Part shown: in pieces, positions 57,821 to 64,000 of the stretch
Position numbering within the stretch: the stretch's first letter is position 1
How the letters are laid out: each line of letters starts with the position of its first letter
Source: Isoetes taiwanensis
Lineage: Eukaryota > Streptophyta > Lycopodiopsida > Isoetales > Isoetaceae
Length of the DNA: 64,000 bases
NCBI GenBank assembly: GCA_021234155.1
Contig: JAJEKV010000518.1
Coordinates: 64,001-128,000 of the forward strand
Direction of reading: 5' to 3'
Program-made: the position numbers and the translations under genes
Notes under the pieces: generated by a model
Told to the model about the DNA's origin: nothing
What the model saw: the letters and a program-made list of their open reading frames with translations, nothing else
The model's database searches: none

Positions 57821-60011
57821 CCCTCTGAACCTAAGGCACTCTTGTGAACTACCCTGCAATACCATTTTTCTGCAGAAGCTTGAAGTTAGAGGTTGACAGT
57901 GATAGACCTCCATATTGTTTCAGTTCTATATCCCCCAGACCTGGCCTGCCATGCTATTTTGAGTAAACTAAGAAGATTTATACGGCATATAGAAAGAAAG
58001 GCTATGTTCTTGGCAGCATAAATGGACTTATATCTAAATAGTATGCCCAGATTAGGCTCGCCTCACGGTAATTTGTATCAAGTTGGGAAATGTTATCTTA
58101 GGAAGCCATCGGGCGATGTGGGGTCGGTTACATTACAATGCTCAAATCAGCCGACCGGCTGTTATAGAAGCAAGTTCTCCATCTCCAACTCCGCCATCGA
58201 GGTTTGTGGGTTTATGTTTGTTATTGCATGCATGCCTTATAGTAATGATCTATGTGTACATGCATGTCCTTAATGTGTACATCGAGGACTCGAGTGGGAT
58301 ACATAGATGATGTGTGTATGTGTTGGATAAGAGTTACTTGATCTCCACCATGGCATATTCTTAAGACAGCCCAGTTTTCAGCTAGGAGCATCCAGCTTGA
58401 ATTTTCTGATTCCATGTAGCCTCGCCATCAAAGTACATGAGACATAGCGGTCTTCATGGGTATCACATTGATTATTTGAAGGAATTATAGGTTTTGACCA
58501 TTTGTACCTAGATACATGTAATGCAAAGGCTAATTTATCATAATGATGGTGGCTACATTAGGAATTAACATGAGTGTTTTTGGGTCAGTGGTTAATCCAA
58601 ATTTGCGAGGATTCAATGAAACGAAGCATTACAGTTCTTTTAAAATGATTTCTAAAGGCTTGAGGTTTGGATTTGTATACGCTTGTCTCAAAGCTTTTCT
58701 ATTTTGTTATTACTTGATCCATAATTTGTATTCTTTTTCTAGGTTATGGTATTGGAGGCTGCAAGTGACATACTGATCGAAGGAGACGGCGGTGCTAGCG
58801 GGCCCGATCTTTGGAAGTTTAGGGCCTGATGCCTTATCGGGGAGTTGGAGGTAAAAGGATCTGGTTAGTGTTTTGATTAAAAAGCGGTGTTTTATTGATT
58901 TCATGCCATATTCGGGTTCTTTTCGATGCACTCACAACATTGTCACTTTATCTAAACCGAATGGAACAAGCATTTAGCGAGAATGGTAAGTTAGACAACG
59001 AATGCGGTTGACAAGAATCAGAAGTAGATAGCCTACCATTTAGGGAAATATTTAAGACATGAGTTTATTTTCATTCGTGTATGTTAGCTATGCAAGGTGC
59101 TCAAGGATTGTGCAGTTCTTTTTAAAATGATTGCTAAAGGCTTGAGGTTTGGATTTGTATATCCTTTGTCTCAAAGCTTTTCTAAAGTCGACTTCATATT
59201 AACGCTTACCTTTGGGCAAAGGATGAAAATAATGCACACTGAAACATGATGATTAACAAAGAGGAATTAACCTTGTCACGAGGCAATGCTTCATCATGAT
59301 TGATAAATCCAAAGATGATCTGTGCCTCCAGATGATGTTTATCGGTGCAATAGTTTGGTGGGATGGCTATTGCCAATTTATTGTTTTCGGTGAGAAAAGA
59401 TGCCAAAATGCATCTTTAAAAATTTTGCATGATAAATGGAAATGGCGGATCGGGACCGAGCTTGGCAACTAATATAGCATGCACCAAATTACCAAGGCTT
59501 ATTGGAGTTTCACTTTACTTGCGTCATGATTTGATTAAATTACGGGTGGTCTTTATTAGGGTGCATTCCCATTACTACCCGACCTGTATTTACGAGTTTG
59601 CCACGTCCGGATATTTCTTTGGTCCCTCCAACGTTCCATTCCCATTAGACCGTCTCCACTCAAGGGACATACTCCATGACCATGTAAACGTTTAAGTCAT
59701 CTTCACGGGCATCATAAAACCACACCAAATTTCGGCCGGGGCTTGCAACTTTATGACGCCGAGGCGGTGCTAAGTTTATCCAACGGTATCACTCTCGGCC
59801 ACTTCCGGTTAAGTGAAGATAAAGTAAAAGCAATGTGTTGATCCAAAGTTGAAAGGAGAATATCCAAAGTAAGGCAGTTGCAAAAGTAAGTATTTGGTAC
59901 AAAACGCGTCATTCGCTGTACCGATTCTTCGCTCTATGTGTGCAATATGAAGTCGACTTTAGGCTTGGAAAATGAGCATTGTTGTAAAAGCATTGAACCT
60001 TTATTCTTTGG
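57821..60011. other. Gene-poor interval with one interspersed duplication
   Basis: A 74-bp segment with TTTAAAATGATT(T/G)CTAAAGGC and TCAAAGCTTTTCTA occurs at about 58636-58703 and 59116-59186. The open frames at 58022-58273 and 59429-59695 are unrecognised. Confidence 0.4.
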
Positions 60012-60347
60012 ATTTAAATTCAAATCCCCTTAAACCCCCTTTAGTTTGGGTGCATATTCACACGGGGGTTACTCCGCAACAAGAGTCATTAGGATGGGCA
60101 TATTTGCTCTTTATTCCAAGATCTGGACCGTACATAGCGATCCTCGTTTATGGGGTATGCATGTACAAATTTTTATATACTGTATATTAAGATTTGCGAA
60201 ATACTATAAGGTTTGAGAGAATGTACTTAATGGTGTTAATTTTGTACATGTATTGTAAATTTTTTGGGGCTCTCGCTGCCCGGAGTAACCCCCCGTGTGA
60301 ATATGCACCCAAACTAAAGGGGGTTTAAGGGGGATTTGAATTTAAAT
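60012..60347. mobile_element. Terminal-inverted-repeat element with 65-bp arms
   Basis: The left arm (60012-60076) and right arm (60281-60347) are reverse complements with few differences. They run from ATTTAAATTCAAATCCCC at the outside to GGGGGTTACTCCG at the inside, around an interior of about 204 bp. The interior has no coding capacity. A related copy without its left arm is at 41237-41610. Just outside the right arm, at 60418-60436, lies a GGGCCC-TTC-GGGCCC hairpin that is also present next to the other copy. No clear target duplication was found. Confidence 0.75.
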
Positions 60348-60449
60348 GTGTTAAATGCAATAGTTTGTATTAATATGTTAATGGTAGTTGTGTGTTGATT
60401 GTTATTTAAAAAAAAATTTGGGCCCTTCGGGCCCTTAGGGAAACAAAGA

Positions 60450-62023
60450 GATGGCAACATATCTTGTGCAAAAAAATATTGGTGACATTAAATATAAGAA
60501 AAGTTCAACGGAACAAACATAAGAAAAGTGCAATGGAACAAACACGTAATGAATAGCAAGTTTAGAATATGGGGCTTCTTGCAAAACCATAGTGCCTATA
60601 TCTTGTCAAAACTATACCACCTATATGTTTGACAAATAAGGATGAGATACCATAGGACCATAGGGATTGATATTGCAATCACCATAGATTGCAACCACCG
60701 TAGATGGTGAAGCTTCAAATTTGATGTTTAAAGAGCAAATAGGGACTTGAACCCAATGCATCCTTGCAAAATAGTAGTGCTTAAATCTTGCCAAACCATA
60801 AAAGCTATATCTTCATCAAAGAAGGATGAGGTACTACACAAATTGATATTGCAACCACCATATATGGTGAAGCTTTAAATACGAAACAATGTTTGTGTTT
60901 AAAGAACAACAAAATTACCTGTAACATAAAAGCAATTTGGCAACAAAATGTGTTATGTAGAATGTCTTGTAAGTTCTAACACTAATGTGCAGAAAGTGCA
61001 TAACTGTTGAAGTGTATGGCACCAAAACTCAAAATTATAAGCATAGCGCATGAATATAAATGATAAACGTAATGATGACATGGTAATGAGGCTATGGCCT
61101 GCACAACAGGATTAGAATCCTCTTCAGAATCACTCCACACTAAATTATCTTTACCTGCATGACAGTATTCAACAAAGACAAATGCTCAATTTAAAAGAAA
61201 ATAAAGACTTGTGGTCTATTTACTTGCCTGCAGAACATGTGATCTTTCATGGGATACATCCATCTCTGTAAGTGAATTAAAAAAATGCTCTTCAGTATAT
61301 AAGAGAGGATGGTTGACCTGAATGAACAAAAAAAAGACATAACACAACTACCATATTTTTTCAGAAATTAACACATGGACTAGAAAAGCATCTAGAGTAC
61401 CCAATGCCAAGAATATGCAACCTGGAAAGTGTTGAAGGGAGTGCAAAAATCTTCTATTAAGACTTCAAGGCCTTCAAGGCCTAATTAATGCATCATCTTC
61501 CAAGCATCCTCATTCAAACCCCACCAAAAAGGAAGCTCTGCTATGACACAAAGGCTATAAGATGCATTGAGTAGGCATAAAAAGGGTACATCTTGATAGC
61601 TTTTAGAGCATCTTCATAATAAAAATATGAATGGTATCTTCTAGCAGAACATAACTCCAGAGGATGAATGTTAATAGGGGAATTAGATGCTCTTGAGAGC
61701 TGAAACCAAGAACAATATGACAAACTGAAGCAACCGTGAAGCATACATGCAAATAATATAAGGTGGTCCCTCAAGATGTCAAATTCTCAGATCAATACCT
61801 CAAATGTCGCGACTTGATCTTACTATTAAATGTGTAGAGCCTAATCAAGGATTCATCTTACGCAAAACTTAAGGACATAGGGATCACATCATTATGCTTG
61901 GACAGGCGTATGTGCATTAGTTCCCTTTGTGTCTTCTTATGGGACCTCTCCACAATTATGGACGATGCAACTCGGGGTATTTCATTCGGGTAACTTTTCC
62001 AAATAACAACAACATGACTTTAA
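60450..62023. other. Gene-poor interval
   Basis: No gene is recognised. The minus-strand frame 61541-61774 has a plausible stretch (SNSPINIHPLELCSARRYHS) but no known domain. A local duplication of an AAGCTT(C/T)AAAT word and the surrounding ACCATAxATGGTGA occurs near 60690-60890. Confidence 0.35.
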
Positions 62024-62278
62024 TCAACTAGAAGACTTACAGGTTTGTAGCAAGGAATTAGCCCCTTCAAGAAAGAGCTTTTGTGCCAATTGTAGATCTT
62101 TCGCCCTTCCCTTCCCGAAATTCAAGATCGTGTCATTGGAAAACCGAAAATGATACTTAAACTGGGTGATCCGTGCAGTTGAGATACGGTAATAAGGGCC
62201 TCTACTTCTTGCACCTCTACAACAAAGTTCAGGTGAAGCATCTCTTCCAGTACCTTGACTGAAGATTGTGAAAGACAC
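62024..62278 (-). other. Exon-like fragment, unidentified
   Basis: The minus strand reads YYRISTARITQFKYHFRFSN, then DTILNFGKGRAKDLQLAQKL and FLEGANSLLQTC, ending at a plausible donor (TGT|AAGTCT) near 62037. An overlapping frame upstream reads LEEMLHLNFVVEVQEVEALI. The composition suggests a decayed exon of a host gene; I cannot name it. Confidence 0.3.
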
Positions 62279-62714
62279 TTTGCAAATGAAACATACATCA
62301 CGACAACGATAAAGCGGCTTGTTTAAGAAAATCCACCTCTTGACGGTGATTGCTACTCTCTTGGTTCGTCTTTGGCTAAAGCCCTAAATATTAGTGTGTC
62401 TTGGTTACGTAAATCTGATTTTATGCCCTCGCAAACAAAAATCTGAGGTTCAAAAAACATCCGAACCGTCTTCTCCAGCCCTAAGACCCCGGAACACATC
62501 AACCATTGGCAAAAACTCCCGAAAATCTGAAAGAAACCCTATTTCGGGGCTTCCATTTTTGTTCATCCGCTAGAGGCCCCTTTTGATTAATCATCATTCT
62601 ACTCCTACTTAAAAATCAAGGGCCCTAAAACCCTCTCGAGATTTGCATGCCATGAATCGGGGTTTTTTTTTTTTTTTAAGGGTTAAACCATTGGCAAGTG
62701 GCATAAAAAATAAG

Positions 62715-62842
62715 AAATGTGTATCGACTCTAGATGTATGCATTAGTACATCCGCGACAATACACCAAGAAATCATATAAAAACCTTAGGGAAAAACGCA
62801 CAAAAATACAAAAACAACCCCCTGTTATAATGCTAGATATTC
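62715..62842. repeat. Second copy of the interspersed repeat at 43850-43975
   Basis: It shares the CCCCTGTTATAATGCTA(G)ATATT end. It is preceded by a T-run of 15 bases at about 62665. Confidence 0.65.
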
Positions 62843-63672
62843 TATTCGTGTTTGAATAAGAGTTTGAATTCTCATTAATGTGAACTACCAAATGTTATTC
62901 ATGCTATTTGTTAGTGAAATAACAATTGCTTAAAATGAAACAACGCAGGTCAAGTCCCCAGAGATCAACAAACTAAAAGTTAACCCTTGATATTATCCAC
63001 ACAATGCATATTCTCAAGAATGGATTCCAAAGGAGACATTGGAGTTGATTGTTTTTTTGTTTACTTTTGAAAGGCCATGAGGCGATATAGAAGCAAGCTC
63101 AATGTTTCTTTCTTGAATGGCTTTTTCTAAGCATTAAAATTGTGTGACCCTAATGTGCCATGCCAAGATCTTAGCGACTTTGGCTCTTGGACGTTGGCAA
63201 GCATTGCTTAAATATGTGAGGAGCACAAATGATGGGAATGATTATTATATCTTGCATCTATAATGGATGCAACAACCGAAGCTCATGTTTGGTTTGTCCT
63301 TCTCATGCACAATCTGAAAGAGTAGTTCTTGCCCTAATCCACCTAAATGGGCAATTTGTGCTGGCTATGGCAAATATCATATGGGCCATGTGGATTTCTA
63401 AAAAATTAGATTTGTATCATTTAAAATCAATCGTTAAAAAAAAAGGGAACTCCTTTTCGAATACATGACTTGAACATTGTGATCTGCACGATTGCCTTTG
63501 CCTTTTGTGCTTTCTAAAGAGTAACAAGGAGGTTATTGTAAAACCTATAAGTATGATTGATATCACATTCAATTAATCACTGGACATGCATTTGCACAAC
63601 ATTTGAACATCAAGGTTCCTTTCCCTTTTACCACCAACAAAATATTCGCCCAAAAATTATGCCTGACAAAAA

Positions 63673-63700
63673 GCCCAGCAACGCTGGGCACTTTTTCTAG
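63673..63700 (+). repeat. Helitron-type 3' terminus
   Basis: GCCCAGC (63673-63679) pairs with GCTGGGC (63683-63689) around AAC. Seven bases later comes CTAG (63697-63700), followed by T. Hairpin, short spacer, CTRR and insertion before T are the four hallmarks of a Helitron 3' end. Confidence 0.75.
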
Positions 63701-64000
63701 TTAAAGTATAGATGGAAAATGTGGTTTATGTCAATGATACCCATTTGCTCCAAAGTCTTTGCACTCTTGCTTAGAGTTGTTGCCAGTAAGTTTAACAGTC
63801 TCTCGATATTATATAATCTCATTTGTTTCACTAGGTAGCTAAATCCCTAGAAAGCTGGATATGAACTATTGGAAACTTCCAACATTCTATATAATCCCAT
63901 TTGTTTTCCATGTTTGCTAGGAAGCTACACTTCGACTTTTGTAGAGACAAAGGAAGGAATGCTGGAAAGGTCCTTTTAGCACATGAACTATTCAATTTCA

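Larger units (their letters stand above)
56432..63700 (+). mobile_element. Candidate Helitron, both ends proposed
   Basis: The proposed 5' end is TCTATATATAGTAATAAAAG after an A (56431), in the style of plant Helitron 5' termini. The proposed 3' end is a GC hairpin followed by ACTTTTTCTAG and a T. The interior has no Rep or helicase, so it would be non-autonomous. Pairing of these two ends is inferred; the 3' end is much better supported than the 5' end. Confidence 0.35.

Overview
The window reads as nuclear DNA of a land plant. It is AT-rich outside the first 1.6 kb and gene-poor. It holds a type III polyketide synthase gene with the conserved phase-1 intron inside a cysteine codon, decayed plant gene families (NIP aquaporin, S-adenosylmethionine decarboxylase, ALS1/TAP-type ABC transporter, PPR protein), plant LINE, Helitron and CACTA elements, and many diverged tandem repeats. 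The lineage cannot be fixed from the sequence. An HSPA12-like Hsp70 fragment and a ribonuclease-inhibitor-type LRR fragment hint at a non-crop or early-diverging lineage, but this is weak inference.

The only apparently complete and intact host gene is the polyketide synthase on the minus strand (5312-6551, two exons, 386 aa). Immediately after its stop codon lies a diverged duplicate of its own 3' coding end that lacks the GFGPG loop. Almost every other recognisable coding segment is broken by stops or frameshifts: a small transposon-protein-like fragment (10001-10330), a NIP aquaporin (12127-13361), SAM decarboxylase (about 16400-17286), an ABCB/ALS1-type transporter (about 18045-19600), an Hsp70/HSPA12-like fragment (about 20640-21000), an LRR fragment (about 25541-25910) and a PPR protein (42063-42860).

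Mobile DNA dominates. A possible CACTA element (17714-21974) encloses the ABC and Hsp70 fragments and a perfect-looking foldback MITE with a 3-bp target duplication (20379-20575). A decayed autonomous Helitron with Rep and helicase parts occupies about 31.1-35.8 kb and runs into a tandem array of tRNA-like units (35.97-36.66 kb). A LINE 3' relic ends in poly(A) at 40.74 kb. A nearly full-length LINE of about 6.9 kb (47304-54228) has a 13-bp target-site duplication and sits inside one copy of a segmental duplication (43976-46367 versus 46802-55712). A textbook-like Helitron 3' terminus lies at 63673-63700.

The rest is repeat-rich, gene-poor sequence: a 133-bp GATA microsatellite, 50- to 280-bp tandem duplications, a satellite-like block carrying heat-shock-element-like motifs (2.6-3.3 kb), a GC-rich opening block with a sharp right edge near 1625, and an odd nested hairpin near 38.2 kb. 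No operon, CRISPR array, rRNA gene or intact tRNA gene was seen.
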